Source: Bacteroidota bacterium
GTDB taxonomy: Bacteria; Bacteroidota; Bacteroidia; Bacteroidales; Paludibacteraceae
DNA length: 53,668 nt
Assembly (NCBI GenBank): GCA_017860345.1
Contig: JAFNAV010000026.1
Span: 1 to 53,668, forward strand
Direction: 5' to 3'
The position numbers were made by a program, and so were the translations under genes. Below the pieces are notes generated by a model. The model searched no databases and was not told the origin of the DNA. It worked only from the letters and a program-made list of their open reading frames with translations. This document shows positions 42,105 through 51,040 of the stretch, piece by piece (the stretch's first letter is position 1; every line of letters begins with the position of its first letter).

Positions 42105-42527
42105 ATGAGCCAAAAAATCGAACATACAGGAATAATCACAGGCATTGATGATAAGACAATTCAGGTCTCAATCATCCAAAAATCGGCTTGTAGCGATTGT
42201 CATGCCAAAAGCGCATGTTCGGTTTCTGATGTTGATGAAAAGATTATTGAAGTGCCTAATACTCATCAGGGTTTTGGTGTAGGCGAAAGGGTTGTTTTAA
42301 CCGGGAAAAGTTCGATGGGTCTGTTGGCTGTGTTATTGGCTTTTGTAATGCCGTTTATGCTTATTCTTATCAGTTTGTTTGTGCTTCGTACGTACACAAG
42401 TAACGAAGTTTTGTCGGGAACACTGTCGCTTTCCATCCTTGTTCCGTACTATATTATCCTCTCAAGATTTGACAAAAAAATAAAAAATAAATTTCTTTTT
42501 TTTATAGAAAAAGAAAACACGAACTGA
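42105..42527 (+). CDS. rseC: RseC/MucC family protein (SoxR-reducing system type)
   Basis: 140 residues. The N-terminal soluble part has KSACSDCHAKSAC, a three-cysteine group like the Cys cluster of RseC proteins. Two membrane helices follow (about 68-90 and 97-115). In other bacteria RseC belongs to the Rnf-like Rsx complex that keeps SoxR reduced, and in Bacteroidota it precedes rnfB, as here. It may help assemble or deliver electrons to Rnf. Start at ATG 42105; the TTG at 42075 lies in the promoter. rnfB begins 25 bp downstream. Confidence 0.9.
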   Translation: MSQKIEHTGIITGIDDKTIQVSIIQKSACSDCHAKSACSVSDVDEKIIEVPNTHQGFGVGERVVLTGKSSMGLLAVLLAFVMPFMLILISLFVLRTYTSNEVLSGTLSLSILVPYYIILSRFDKKIKNKFLFFIEKENTN

Positions 42528-42552
42528 TTGAATTACTCACAATTTCAAAGCA

Positions 42553-43407
42553 ATGAATTTAATTCTTTTATCGTTACTGACTTTGGGAATAGTAGGCGCT
42601 GTGTCGGCTGTTATTCTGTATTTTGTAGCTAAAAAATTTCATGTATACGAAGATCCCCGCATTGATCAGGTAGAGGCTGCTTTGCCTGCTGCCAATTGTG
42701 GCGGTTGCGGATACCCGGGATGTCGTGGTTTTGCTGATGCCTGCGTAAAGGCTGATACGCTTGATGGACTGCTGTGTCCTGTGGGCGGAAACGAGACTAT
42801 GGCTAAAGTAGCCGATATACTCGGCAAAACTGCTGTTGCCGCAGCTCCTACGGTAGCCGTTGTTCGTTGTGGCGGTACGTGCGATCACCGTCCGCGTATG
42901 AACGAATACGATGGCGTAAAGCATTGTTTTATTGCCCATAATCTGTATAGCGGTGAAACGGGTTGCTCGTGGGGATGCCTTGGTTTGGGCGACTGCGAAG
43001 TATCTTGCGAGTTTGACGCCATTCACGTTAATCCGATTACTAAACTCCCCGAAGTTGACGAAGATAAATGTACATCGTGTGGTGCTTGCGTAAAAGCCTG
43101 TCCGAAACTGCTTATCGAACTTCGCAAAAAAGGTCCTAAGTCGCGCAGAATATATGTTAGCTGCCGCAACGAAGATAAAGGTCATATTACCCGCAAGGCT
43201 TGCGACGTAGGTTGTATAGGTTGCTCTAAATGCGAAAAAACCTGTCCGCACGAAGCCATTACCATCACCAACAATCTGGCATTTATACACGATGATAAAT
43301 GTAAACTGTGCCGTAAGTGCGTAGAGGTTTGCCCTACCAACGCCATTGTAGAGCTTAACTTTCCTCCTCGAAAAGTGAAAACTGAAGAGGTGGCGGCCGA
43401 AGCATAA
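42553..43407 (+). CDS. rnfB: Rnf complex subunit RnfB (ferredoxin-accepting)
   Basis: 284 residues. One N-terminal membrane helix (about 1-27), then the Fe-S domain CGGCGYPGCRGFADAC with a fourth ligand in LLCPVGG. Cysteine-rich segments follow: CGGTCDHRPR, CSWGCLGLGDCEVSC, and three ferredoxin-like motifs CTSCGACVKACP, CIGCSKCEKTCP and CKLCRKCVEVCP. RnfB takes electrons from reduced ferredoxin and passes them into the Rnf complex at the cytoplasmic side. It is longer than E. coli RsxB because of the extra clusters, as is usual in anaerobes. First structural rnf gene; order here is B-C-D-G-E-A. Confidence 0.96.
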   Translation: MNLILLSLLTLGIVGAVSAVILYFVAKKFHVYEDPRIDQVEAALPAANCGGCGYPGCRGFADACVKADTLDGLLCPVGGNETMAKVADILGKTAVAAAPTVAVVRCGGTCDHRPRMNEYDGVKHCFIAHNLYSGETGCSWGCLGLGDCEVSCEFDAIHVNPITKLPEVDEDKCTSCGACVKACPKLLIELRKKGPKSRRIYVSCRNEDKGHITRKACDVGCIGCSKCEKTCPHEAITITNNLAFIHDDKCKLCRKCVEVCPTNAIVELNFPPRKVKTEEVAAEA

Positions 43408-43490
43408 AGGGTGATTATAAGTTTTTTTTGAGTAAATTTTAAAACAAACGATAAGTAACCCGGATAAGGGTTAGTTGAAAGTATAATATC

Positions 43491-44822
43491 ATGAAAACTT
43501 TCAGATTAGGCGGTATTCATCCGCAAGAAAATAAATTTTCAGCAGGAAAAAAAATACAGATTGCCGAATTACCCAAGCAGGTAGTTATCCCATTGTCGCA
43601 CTATATCGGTTCGCCCAGCGAAGCCGTGGTAAAAAAGGGCGACCTGGTAAAAGTGGGGCAACTGATAGGTAAAGCCAATGGTTTTATTTCGGCCAATGTT
43701 CATTCTTCTGTTTCGGGCAAGGTTAATAAAATTGACGTACAACTCGACGCTTCGGGTTACAAACGTCCTGCCGTATTTATCGATGTAGAGGGCGATGAGT
43801 GGGAAGAAACCATCGACCGAAGCACTGAACTAAAGCGGGATTGCAATCTGACTAAAGAGGAAATTTTAGCTAAAATAAAAGATGCCGGTATTGTTGGGCT
43901 GGGTGGAGCTACTTTCCCTGCTCACGTAAAACTCTCACCGCCTCCGGGCAAAAAAGCCGACATTCTGATAATCAATGCCGTTGAGTGTGAGCCCTACCTC
44001 ACTTGCGACCACCAGCTTATGCTCGAAAAAGGGGATGAAATATTGGTGGGAATAACCATCATTATGAAAGCTCTTGGGGTAACTAAAGCAGTGATTGGCG
44101 TTGAAAACAACAAGAAAGATGCTGTAGCTCACCTGAGCAAACTGGCTGCCAACTACCCCGGTGTGGAAGTTCAGGCACTCAAAGTTCAATATCCGCAAGG
44201 TGGCGAAAAACAATTGATAGATGCAGTTATTCGTCGTCAGGTTCCAAGTGGCCGTATCCCTATCGAAGTAGGTGCTGTGGTTCAGAACGTAGCTACTACT
44301 TACGCCATCTACGAAGCAGTACAGAAAAATAAACCTATGGTGGAAAGAGTAATGACCATCACTGGTAAAGATGCTCCTAACCCCGGAAATTACCTGGTGC
44401 GTCTGGGTATATATCTGTCGCATGTGGTAGATATGGCTGGTGGTGTACCTGCCGGTACCGGTAAAATTGTTGGTGGTGGCCCTATGATGGGTCGCTCGCT
44501 GATGAATTTGAATGTGCCCATGGCCAAAGGTAGTTCGGGAGTACTGTTTATCAAAGACGAGGAGTCGGTACGTAAACCAATCCAGAACTGCATTCGCTGT
44601 GCCAAGTGTGTTACTGTTTGTCCGATGGGATTGGAGCCCTTTCTGCTAATGAACCAGAGCGAACGTAATATGTGGCCCGAAATGGAAACCAACCGTACGA
44701 TGGATTGTATTGAATGTGGTAGCTGTAGTTATACCTGCCCGTCCAACCGTCCGCTGCTGGATTATATACGTTATGGTAAAAGTACTGTGGGCGGAATTAT
44801 CCGCAACAGAGCTGCCAAATAA
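43491..44822 (+). CDS. rnfC: Rnf complex subunit RnfC (NADH/FMN site)
   Basis: 443 residues. The N-terminal barrel and Rossmann/FMN part has GLGGATFPAHVKLSPPPGKKADILIINAVECEPYLTCDHQLMLE, the NADH/FMN-binding signature shared with NuoF and RnfC. A SLBB-like segment follows, then two 4Fe-4S motifs, CIRCAKCVTVCP and CIECGSCSYTCPSNRP. RnfC is the peripheral subunit that exchanges electrons with NAD. The length is close to the minimal family core; the long Lys/Ala-rich tail of enterobacterial RsxC is absent. Confidence 0.96.
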   Translation: MKTFRLGGIHPQENKFSAGKKIQIAELPKQVVIPLSHYIGSPSEAVVKKGDLVKVGQLIGKANGFISANVHSSVSGKVNKIDVQLDASGYKRPAVFIDVEGDEWEETIDRSTELKRDCNLTKEEILAKIKDAGIVGLGGATFPAHVKLSPPPGKKADILIINAVECEPYLTCDHQLMLEKGDEILVGITIIMKALGVTKAVIGVENNKKDAVAHLSKLAANYPGVEVQALKVQYPQGGEKQLIDAVIRRQVPSGRIPIEVGAVVQNVATTYAIYEAVQKNKPMVERVMTITGKDAPNPGNYLVRLGIYLSHVVDMAGGVPAGTGKIVGGGPMMGRSLMNLNVPMAKGSSGVLFIKDEESVRKPIQNCIRCAKCVTVCPMGLEPFLLMNQSERNMWPEMETNRTMDCIECGSCSYTCPSNRPLLDYIRYGKSTVGGIIRNRAAK

Positions 44823-44888
44823 TGTGCAGCCCCATTCCCTTATTGTAAAAAATAAAGACATCATCATAAATCATTGTAAATTACAATC

Positions 44889-45851
44889 ATGGACAAACTT
44901 ATAATATCACCTGCTCCGCATATACATGGGGGTGATTCGGTTTCGAAAAACATGACAGGCGTTATCATAGCGCTCATTCCGGCTTTGCTGGCCGGTTTAT
45001 ATTTCTTCGGACTGGGAGCGCTTGTGGTTACGGTTACTGCGGTGCTCGCCTGCGTATTGTTCGAGTTTCTGATACAAAAATATCTGCTCAAATCCGAAAG
45101 TTCAATTATGGATGGTTCGGCTGCGCTGACCGGGCTTTTGCTGGCGTTGAACCTGCCTTCGAACATTCCCGTATGGATGGTGATAGCCGGCTCGTTAGTT
45201 GCTATCGGTATTGGTAAAATGAGCTTTGGCGGATTAGGGAACAACCCTTTTAATCCGGCTTTGGTAGGCCGCGTGTTTATGCTTATATCTTTTCCTGTGG
45301 AAATGACTACATGGCCGCGTCCTGTACCGTTTGCCACCACTTATCTCGATGCCGAAACGGCTGCTACTCCGCTGGCTATACTTAAAAGTCATAGTGGCGA
45401 ATTACCTTCTACCATGGATATGTTTTTTGGTAATATGGGAGGCTCGCTTGGCGAAATATCGGCTGTTGCCATACTTATTGGTCTGGCATATCTGCTTATC
45501 CGCAAAATTATTACATGGCATATTCCTGTAAGCATTCTGGCTACGGTGTTTGTGTTTGCCGGTATACTTCATCTGGCTAACCCTGAGGCCTATGCCTCGC
45601 CTGTAGTACACCTGTTTACCGGAGGATTATTGCTTGGGGCTGTATTTATGGCTACAGATTATGTGACATCTCCTATGAACCCCCGCGGAATGCTTGTATA
45701 TGGTGTGGGAATTGGTCTGATAACGGTTATTATCCGTAATTTTGGTGCATACCCCGAGGGAGTGTCGTTTGCTATCCTGATTATGAATGGATTTACTCCG
45801 CTCATCAATACCTACATAAAACCACGTCGGTTCGGCGAAAAGGCAAAATAG
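44889..45851 (+). CDS. rnfD: Rnf complex subunit RnfD
   Basis: 320 residues with about nine to ten membrane helices. RnfD carries a covalently bound FMN on a threonine and takes part in ion translocation. The conserved FGGLGNNPFNPALVGRVFMLISFP and the segment ETAATPLA (about 157-164), expected to hold the flavinylated Thr, are present, and so is the late ATDYVTSPMNPRGMLVYGVGIGLIT. Partner RnfG is next. Whether the complex moves sodium or protons cannot be read from this. Confidence 0.95.
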   Translation: MDKLIISPAPHIHGGDSVSKNMTGVIIALIPALLAGLYFFGLGALVVTVTAVLACVLFEFLIQKYLLKSESSIMDGSAALTGLLLALNLPSNIPVWMVIAGSLVAIGIGKMSFGGLGNNPFNPALVGRVFMLISFPVEMTTWPRPVPFATTYLDAETAATPLAILKSHSGELPSTMDMFFGNMGGSLGEISAVAILIGLAYLLIRKIITWHIPVSILATVFVFAGILHLANPEAYASPVVHLFTGGLLLGAVFMATDYVTSPMNPRGMLVYGVGIGLITVIIRNFGAYPEGVSFAILIMNGFTPLINTYIKPRRFGEKAK

Positions 45852-45913
45852 TTATCATTTTTTTTATTACTGATAACAAAACATTCAATAAAACAACTAA
45901 TTAACCACATATA

Positions 45914-46528
45914 ATGGCACAGTTAGAATCAACATTTAAAAACATGGTACTGGTACTGGCCGGTATTTCATTATTTGCCGCCATAACGCTCGCTTCGGTA
46001 TATTCGGTTACCAAAGAACCTATTGCAGCTTCCAAAGTAGCTAAGCAGCAAAATGCTATAAAAGAAGTGTTACCATCTGCTTTCGATCATTTGGCCGAGC
46101 CGGTGCAGGTGGAAGTAAACGGCGAACAGCTTGTAGTACACAAGGCTTACGACAAAAACAATGGTTTTGTGGGCGCAGCTGTTGAGTCCTCGTCCAACAA
46201 CGGTTTTAGCGGCAGAATACTGGTGATGGTAGGCTTTGATAAAGAGGGTAATGTAGTAAACTACTCGGTACTTGAGCAAAAAGAAACTCCCGGATTAGGT
46301 ACCAAAATGGTAGAATGGTTCAAAACCGATAAAGGTAATCAAAGTATCAAAGGTAAAAACCCGGCCAAAAACAATCTGACCGTAAGCAAGGATGGTGGAG
46401 AGGTTGATGCCATTACTGCTGCCACCATTAGTTCAAGGGCTTTTTTAGCGACCATCAATAATGCTTATAAAGCTTATGCCGAGCAGGAAAGCAATGACGC
46501 AACTACGGGTGCAACATCAAAAAAATAA
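45914..46528 (+). CDS. rnfG: Rnf complex subunit RnfG (FMN-binding)
   Basis: 204 residues. One N-terminal membrane helix (about 12-32) and a periplasmic FMN-binding domain. The flavinylation motif appears as VDAITAATISSRAF (about 169-182), with the second Thr as expected acceptor in the S/T-x-A-T pattern. KETPGLGTKMVEWF is the other conserved segment. Attachment of the FMN needs an ApbE flavin transferase, which is not in this window. Confidence 0.95.
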   Translation: MAQLESTFKNMVLVLAGISLFAAITLASVYSVTKEPIAASKVAKQQNAIKEVLPSAFDHLAEPVQVEVNGEQLVVHKAYDKNNGFVGAAVESSSNNGFSGRILVMVGFDKEGNVVNYSVLEQKETPGLGTKMVEWFKTDKGNQSIKGKNPAKNNLTVSKDGGEVDAITAATISSRAFLATINNAYKAYAEQESNDATTGATSKK

Positions 46529-46553
46529 TTAATTTTCATAAAGGACTTAAGAT

Positions 46554-47147
46554 ATGAGTAAAGATTCGAACCTGAAGGTTCTTCTGAACGGTTTATTTAA
46601 AGAAAATCCCACTTTTGTACTTATTCTGGGAATGTGTCCTACGTTGGCTACTACCTCGTCGGCCATTAATGGATTAAGTATGGGTTTGGCTACCACTTTC
46701 GTGCTTTTGGGCTCGAATGTAGTGATTTCGTTGCTTAAAAATATTATCCCCGATAATGTTCGTATCCCCGCTTATGTGGTGGTTATCGCCACCTTTGTAA
46801 CGGTTGTAGAGATGTCGATGCAAGCTTATGTTCCGGCATTGTACGAAAGTCTCGGGCTGTTTATACCACTTATTGTGGTAAACTGTATAGTGCTTGGCCG
46901 TGCCGAAGCATTTGCCGCCAAAAACAATGTTTTCCGCTCAGCCCTCGATGGACTTGGTATGGGTCTCGGCTTTTCCATGGCGTTAACCATGCTGGGAACA
47001 GTACGCGAAATACTTGGTACAGGTAAAGTGTTCGGATTTACGCTATATCCCGATAAATATGGAATGTTGCTTTTTGTGCTTGCGCCCGGTGCGTTTATAG
47101 CTTTGGGATTTCTCATTGCTATAATGAATAAGTTGAAAAAAGCATAA
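46554..47147 (+). CDS. rnfE: Rnf complex subunit RnfE
   Basis: 197 residues, six membrane helices. Paralogue of RnfA; both form the ion-conducting core of Rnf/Nqr and share a conserved Cys near the N-terminus, here in LGMCPTLATTSSAINGLSMG. NVFRSALDGLGMGLGFSMALTMLGTVREILGTG is the typical centre. It is separated from rnfG by 25 bp and from rnfA by 43 bp. Confidence 0.95.
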   Translation: MSKDSNLKVLLNGLFKENPTFVLILGMCPTLATTSSAINGLSMGLATTFVLLGSNVVISLLKNIIPDNVRIPAYVVVIATFVTVVEMSMQAYVPALYESLGLFIPLIVVNCIVLGRAEAFAAKNNVFRSALDGLGMGLGFSMALTMLGTVREILGTGKVFGFTLYPDKYGMLLFVLAPGAFIALGFLIAIMNKLKKA

Positions 47148-47190
47148 GGTATCAACAGATAAAAAAAACAGTATTTAAAAATATAATCAT

Positions 47191-47766
47191 ATGACTTATA
47201 TCCTGATTTTCATAAGCGCCGTGTTTGTAAACAATATTGTGTTGGCGCAGTTCTTGGGAATTTGTCCCTTTCTCGGGGTATCCAAAAAAATAGAAACTGC
47301 TCTTGGTATGAGCGGAGCTGTTGCTTTTGTGATGACCATAGCCACAATATTTACCTATATCATTCAAAAAGCTGTACTCGAACCTTTCAATATCGGGTTC
47401 TTACAAACGATAACGTTTATCCTGATTATTGCTGCATTGGTGCAGTTGGTCGAAATTATCCTCAAAAAAGTTTCGCCTGCTCTTTATCAGGCCTTAGGGG
47501 TGTTTCTGCCACTTATTACCACCAATTGTGCTATACTCGGGGTGGCTATTCTGGTTATTCAGAAGGATATGAACATGCTCGAAAGCGTAGTGTTTGCCAT
47601 TTCTACGGCCATTGGTTTTGGACTGGCTTTAGTACTTTTTGCAGGTATTCGCGAGCAACTTAGTATGGCAAAACTGCCTAAAGGTATGCAGGGAACTCCT
47701 ATATCGCTGCTTACAGCCGGACTGTTGGCCATGGCTTTTATGGGTTTTGCCGGTATTGTAAAATAA
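47191..47766 (+). CDS. rnfA: Rnf complex subunit RnfA
   Basis: 191 residues, six membrane helices. The family signature [33 protein letters not shown], including the Cys for the intramembrane iron centre, opens the protein. The second half has [24 protein letters not shown], repeating the Cys-bearing pattern. Last gene of the operon, ended by a strong terminator at 47855. All six subunits are present and appear intact, so the complex should be functional and can couple ferredoxin oxidation to NAD reduction and an ion gradient. Confidence 0.96.
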   Translation: MTYILIFISAVFVNNIVLAQFLGICPFLGVSKKIETALGMSGAVAFVMTIATIFTYIIQKAVLEPFNIGFLQTITFILIIAALVQLVEIILKKVSPALYQALGVFLPLITTNCAILGVAILVIQKDMNMLESVVFAISTAIGFGLALVLFAGIREQLSMAKLPKGMQGTPISLLTAGLLAMAFMGFAGIVK

Positions 47767-47854
47767 TACGGCAGCTGCCTGCGCGTAAGTGCTTTATCCT
47801 GATATATACAGGAAAAAGTTGATAATGAAATATTACATTTTTTTGGTTTATTAT

Positions 47855-47907
47855 AAAAAAACAACCGGTAGAAAAGCTAAAAAACTTCTTCAACCGGTTG
47901 TTTTTTT
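47855..47907 (+). terminator. Terminator of the rnf operon
   Basis: A stem of 15 bp in its A-rich/T-rich extended form (47855-47869 with 47893-47907, core CAACCGGT/ACCGGTTG), ending in seven T. Confidence 0.85.
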
Positions 47908-47949
47908 GTGAAATATCTTTTACTTTTGCGTAACAAATAATTTAGTAAT

Positions 47950-48021
47950 GCGGCAGTAGCTCAGTTGGTATGGCATCCCGACCTGTCGGGAGGGTCGCGG
48001 GTTCGAGTCCCGTTTGCCGCT
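47950..48021 (+). tRNA. tRNA(Gly)-like gene with degenerate anticodon arm (probable pseudogene)
   Basis: The acceptor GCGGCAG/TTGCCGC, the start of the D arm TAGCTCAGTTGGTA and the T arm GCGGGTTCGAGTCCCGT are intact and match Bacteroidota tRNA(Gly). The middle is not: the D stem 3' side reads TGGC instead of GAGC (one mismatch, one G-U). The anticodon arm is TCCCGACCTGTCGGGA, a perfect palindrome that gives a 6-nt loop or a 7-bp stem with a 2-nt loop, with no U at position 33 and no readable anticodon. The total is one base shorter than normal. It resembles the CCCGATAGCTATCGGG palindromes at 1732 and 34371. Probably not functional in decoding. Confidence 0.7.
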
Positions 48022-48030
48022 CTTGAGTTG

Positions 48031-48822
48031 TTATCTTTCCTTTTCGGCTTGCTTAGCTTCATCCCAGATAAGATCCATCTCGGCCAACGACATCTGTTTC
48101 AGGTCGTGTCCCTGCGAAATAGTTTTTGATTCCAGGTAATTAAAACGGCGAATAAATTTGCGATTGGTACGCTCCAGTGCATTTTCAGGGTCGATACCAT
48201 AAAGACGACCGGCATTTACTATACTGAAAAGCAAATCGCCAAACTCACCTTCCATTTTATCTTTATCCATCAGCTTTATTTCAGTTTTGAGCTCGTCCAT
48301 TTCTTCCTGCACTTTCCCCCAAACCTGCTCGCGTACTTCCCAGTCGAAGCCTACACTACGGGCTTTGTCCTGAATGCGATGAGCCTTAATCAGTGCCGGC
48401 AACGATGCAGGTACGCCCGAGAGCACAGTTTTACTACCTCCTTTTTCTTTCAACTTGAGCTGTTCCCAGTTCTGCTCCACCACTTTAGCGTTGTTGGCCA
48501 CAGTTTCGCCAAATACATGCGGGTGACGGTATATCAACTTTTCGTTCAAGCCTTTACATACATCGTATATGTCGAAGTCGGAAGTTTCGCTACCCATTTG
48601 CGCATAAAAAACTATATGCAGCAACATATCGCCAAGTTCTTTTTTGATTGATTGTTTATCGCCGTCGATAATGGCGTCGGTAAGTTCGTATACTTCTTCA
48701 ATGGTATTTGAGCGCAGACTTTCAAAAGTTTGTTCTCTGTCCCACGGGCATTTTTGGCGCAATTCGGTCATTATGCCCAAAAGCCTCTCAAATTCTGCAA
48801 GTTTTTCTTCTGTAGTATGCAT
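48031..48822 (-). CDS. mazG: Nucleoside triphosphate pyrophosphohydrolase MazG
   Basis: 263 residues. Hydrolyses NTPs to NMP and pyrophosphate, thought to clean up aberrant nucleotides or modulate stress signalling. Two tandem MazG all-alpha domains: the first has CPWDREQTFESLRSNTIEEVYELTDAI and KKELGDMLLHIVFYA with the EExxE/ExxD metal ligands; the second has KVQEEMDELKTE and EGEFGDLLFSIVNAG. The ATG at 48822 is used because an earlier one (48855) lies in the promoter box and adds 11 atypical residues. Its stop is 9 bp from the tRNA-like gene on the other strand. Confidence 0.93.
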   Translation of the reverse strand: MHTTEEKLAEFERLLGIMTELRQKCPWDREQTFESLRSNTIEEVYELTDAIIDGDKQSIKKELGDMLLHIVFYAQMGSETSDFDIYDVCKGLNEKLIYRHPHVFGETVANNAKVVEQNWEQLKLKEKGGSKTVLSGVPASLPALIKAHRIQDKARSVGFDWEVREQVWGKVQEEMDELKTEIKLMDKDKMEGEFGDLLFSIVNAGRLYGIDPENALERTNRKFIRRFNYLESKTISQGHDLKQMSLAEMDLIWDEAKQAEKER

Positions 48823-48852
48823 TGTGGTAATAAAATATGATTCTTTGTGATG

Positions 48853-48860
48853 CAAAGGTA
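48853..48860 (-). promoter_or_regulatory. -7 box for mazG
   Basis: TACCTTTG on the minus strand fits TAnnTTTG, 31 bp before the ATG at 48822. It supports that start over the one at 48855. Confidence 0.5.
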
Positions 48861-48986
48861 AGCAATTTTTACCTTTTTGCAGGTCAAGAATATTGGTTGT
48901 GCTAAACCGTGAGAATTATAAATAGCTGATAACCTGCATAGTTTTAAATATTGTGTGTGCATTAACGTTTTTTAACTCTAAAACAC

Positions 48987-49016
48987 TTGTCAATTCAAAA
49001 TATTGAAATACTTTTG
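48987..49016 (+). promoter_or_regulatory. Promoter of the ABC/GntR operon
   Basis: TTG (48987-48989), 19 bp, TACTTTTG (49009-49016). This is the best -33/-7 match in the window. It places the transcript start near 49023, inside the longer open frame, and so supports the ATG at 49073. Confidence 0.65.
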
Positions 49017-49072
49017 CGGTGTACTATTTCACTAATACACTAATTGATTATAAATTTAAAACAACGAATAAG

Positions 49073-49906
49073 ATGATTGACATTAATCAAGTAGATTTTA
49101 GTTACGGCAAACGAACTAAACTTCTGTCAAATTTAAGTTTGCAACTGGAAGCCGGACGTATTCATGGCTTACTCGGAAAAAACGGTGAAGGTAAAAGTAC
49201 TTTACTGAAATTGATTTCAGGCCTTGTTTTCCCGCAGGCGGGTTCACTCGATGTAATGGGTTTTGTGCCCGGAAAACGTTATCCTGAAATGCTTCAGCAA
49301 ATTTTCTTTTTGCCTGAAGAATTACCGCAGCTTACGCTCAGCATAGCAAATTACGAAAAAGTGTATGCTCCGTTTTATCCTGATTTTAATTCGGAACAAT
49401 TTGATGCTTATCTTAAAGAGTTCGACGTTGAAAACAAGCATGCCAAAATCAACAAACTGTCGCACGGACAAAAGAAAAAAGTAATGATAGCTTTCGGGCT
49501 GGCTACCAACACTAAATTGTTGCTTATGGATGAGCCTACCAACGGATTGGATATTCCGTCTAAAGGTCAGTTCAGACGTATGGTGGCATCGGCCATCGAC
49601 GACTCGCGCTGCCTGATTATTTCTACACATCAGGTACACGACCTTGATAGCCTGATTGACAATATCATCATCATGGAAAAACATGAAATTGTGTTTAACC
49701 AAACGCTTGAGACGATTGGTCAGAAACTGCTTTTCCGCGTGGCCGACCGCAACGATAAGAGTGAGCATGTGCTTTACAGCGAAGATACCTTACGCGGGTT
49801 GTACCAGGTTTGCCGAAACGAAGGCGACGAAGATACCAAAGTGGATATAGAGTTGCTCTTCAACGCAGTATTGAATAACACTACTGAGATAAAAAAAATA
49901 TTTTAA
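49073..49906 (+). CDS. ABC transporter ATP-binding protein (YtrB-like)
   Basis: 277 residues. Walker A LGKNGEGKST (34-43), the signature LSHGQKKK, Walker B LLLMDEPTNG and the H-loop ISTHQ are all present, so ATPase activity is expected. The C-terminal extension of about 70 residues is as in the ABC-2 exporter ATPases paired with GntR regulators. The next gene encodes a membrane protein and the third a GntR/YtrA regulator, so this is a small self-regulated exporter-like unit, comparable to ytrABC of Bacillus. The cargo is unknown. The GTG at 49019 is rejected because it lies upstream of the predicted transcript start. Confidence 0.92.
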   Translation: MIDINQVDFSYGKRTKLLSNLSLQLEAGRIHGLLGKNGEGKSTLLKLISGLVFPQAGSLDVMGFVPGKRYPEMLQQIFFLPEELPQLTLSIANYEKVYAPFYPDFNSEQFDAYLKEFDVENKHAKINKLSHGQKKKVMIAFGLATNTKLLLMDEPTNGLDIPSKGQFRRMVASAIDDSRCLIISTHQVHDLDSLIDNIIIMEKHEIVFNQTLETIGQKLLFRVADRNDKSEHVLYSEDTLRGLYQVCRNEGDEDTKVDIELLFNAVLNNTTEIKKIF

Positions 49907-49933
49907 TAACCGATAAAGCCAATATATAATAAA

Positions 49934-50656
49934 ATGAATACAAAATTTAGCATTAATCGTCTGGGATTACTTCTACAACGATTTTTTATCGAAAACGCAC
50001 AACGTGAACTGACATTTTGGGCTATATCTACGGTTGTATTTATGTTCTTGCACGAAACATCCATGGAGGCGCTGTATATCTTCATTGCCGGCTTTATATT
50101 TGCCGCACGCTCGTTCCGCGCTTTCACTTATACGCCTACCGGAATGCACTACCTGCTTCTGCCTGCTACTCATTTCGAGAAATTACTGACAGCTATCATT
50201 CTCTCAACTTTTTATTTTCTTGCAGCTATTTTGGTTACTTATGCTATCGGAAACCCAATAGGTACTTACCTGGGCAATCTGATTTTAGGCTACGACAATA
50301 CTGTTTACTACGGCCTGTTCAACCTCGGTACTACCGAAACTTTAAATATGCTTGTTGGGTTTATTACTGTTCAGGCCATATTTATACTGGGTTCGGTTTA
50401 CTTTAAACGCAATGCAGTGGGTAAAACAATTCTTGTATTGATTGCATTGATGTTTGTTGCTGTTTTAGCGGAGGTGTTGTTTGTTAAGATTATATTTGGT
50501 ACTACCAATTTTGAATTTCATAATGTGAATTTTGATCTGAGCGATTCGGAAACGCTTTTCCCCGGTGTTAAATACTTTGGAGAAGTACTGAAATACAGCA
50601 CGGCACCGTTTTTATGGATTGTAAGTTATTTCCGCCTAACCGAAAAACAAGTTTAA
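49934..50656 (+). CDS. Membrane protein, probable permease partner of the ABC ATPase
   Basis: 240 residues with about five or six membrane helices (roughly 30-50, 52-65, 85-110, 130-155, 158-180 and the C-terminal part). I do not recognise a named family. Its place between the ATPase and the GntR regulator, with 27-bp and 4-bp gaps, makes it the likely transmembrane subunit of an ABC-2-like transporter. The size is that of a single ABC-2 half, so a homodimer would complete the transporter. An aromatic-rich PTGMHYLLLPATHFEKLLTAI segment precedes the first central helix. Confidence 0.78.
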   Translation: MNTKFSINRLGLLLQRFFIENAQRELTFWAISTVVFMFLHETSMEALYIFIAGFIFAARSFRAFTYTPTGMHYLLLPATHFEKLLTAIILSTFYFLAAILVTYAIGNPIGTYLGNLILGYDNTVYYGLFNLGTTETLNMLVGFITVQAIFILGSVYFKRNAVGKTILVLIALMFVAVLAEVLFVKIIFGTTNFEFHNVNFDLSDSETLFPGVKYFGEVLKYSTAPFLWIVSYFRLTEKQV

Positions 50657-50660
50657 TCTT

Positions 50661-51026
50661 ATGGAATTTAAAGAAACACAAGCCATATACCTGCAAATTG
50701 GCGATTATATTGGCGAACAGATATTGCTGGGGCGCTGGAAAGAAGGCGACCGCATTCTGTCGGTCAGGGAGCTTGGGGTAGCGTTGCAGGTGAACCCCAA
50801 CACAGTGATGCGTACGTTTGACTTTCTTCAGTCGTTGGATATTATATTCAACAAGCGCGGGGTGGGTTACTTTGTATCGGAAGATGCCCGCAGCAAGATT
50901 CTCAATTACAAGCGTAAGCAATTTGTGGAACAGGATCTACCTGTATTTTTCAAGAATATAGGTTTACTCGGGATGTCGTTTGATGAAGTGAAGGTTGAGT
51001 ACGACAGTTATCTTACCAATCAATAA
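50661..51026 (+). CDS. GntR family transcriptional regulator, YtrA subfamily
   Basis: 121 residues. An N-terminal GntR winged helix (about 8-75: IYLQIGDYIGEQILLGRWKEGDRILSVRELGVALQVNPNTVMRTFDFLQSLDIIFNKRGVGYFV) has the RELA-type recognition region. A short helical C-terminus of about 45 residues follows, the hallmark of the YtrA subfamily, which has no large effector domain. It should bind an inverted repeat near its own operon promoter; I did not find a convincing operator. It starts 4 bp after the membrane gene, so the two are translationally linked. A large hairpin follows its stop (51041-51081). Confidence 0.92.
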   Translation: MEFKETQAIYLQIGDYIGEQILLGRWKEGDRILSVRELGVALQVNPNTVMRTFDFLQSLDIIFNKRGVGYFVSEDARSKILNYKRKQFVEQDLPVFFKNIGLLGMSFDEVKVEYDSYLTNQ

Positions 51027-51040
51027 CTAATCTGAAACTT

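Noticed and set aside
49019..49072. GTG start for the ABC ATPase at 49019
   Set aside because: The -7 box ends at 49016, so this codon would lie at or before the transcript start; the ATG at 49073 fits the family.
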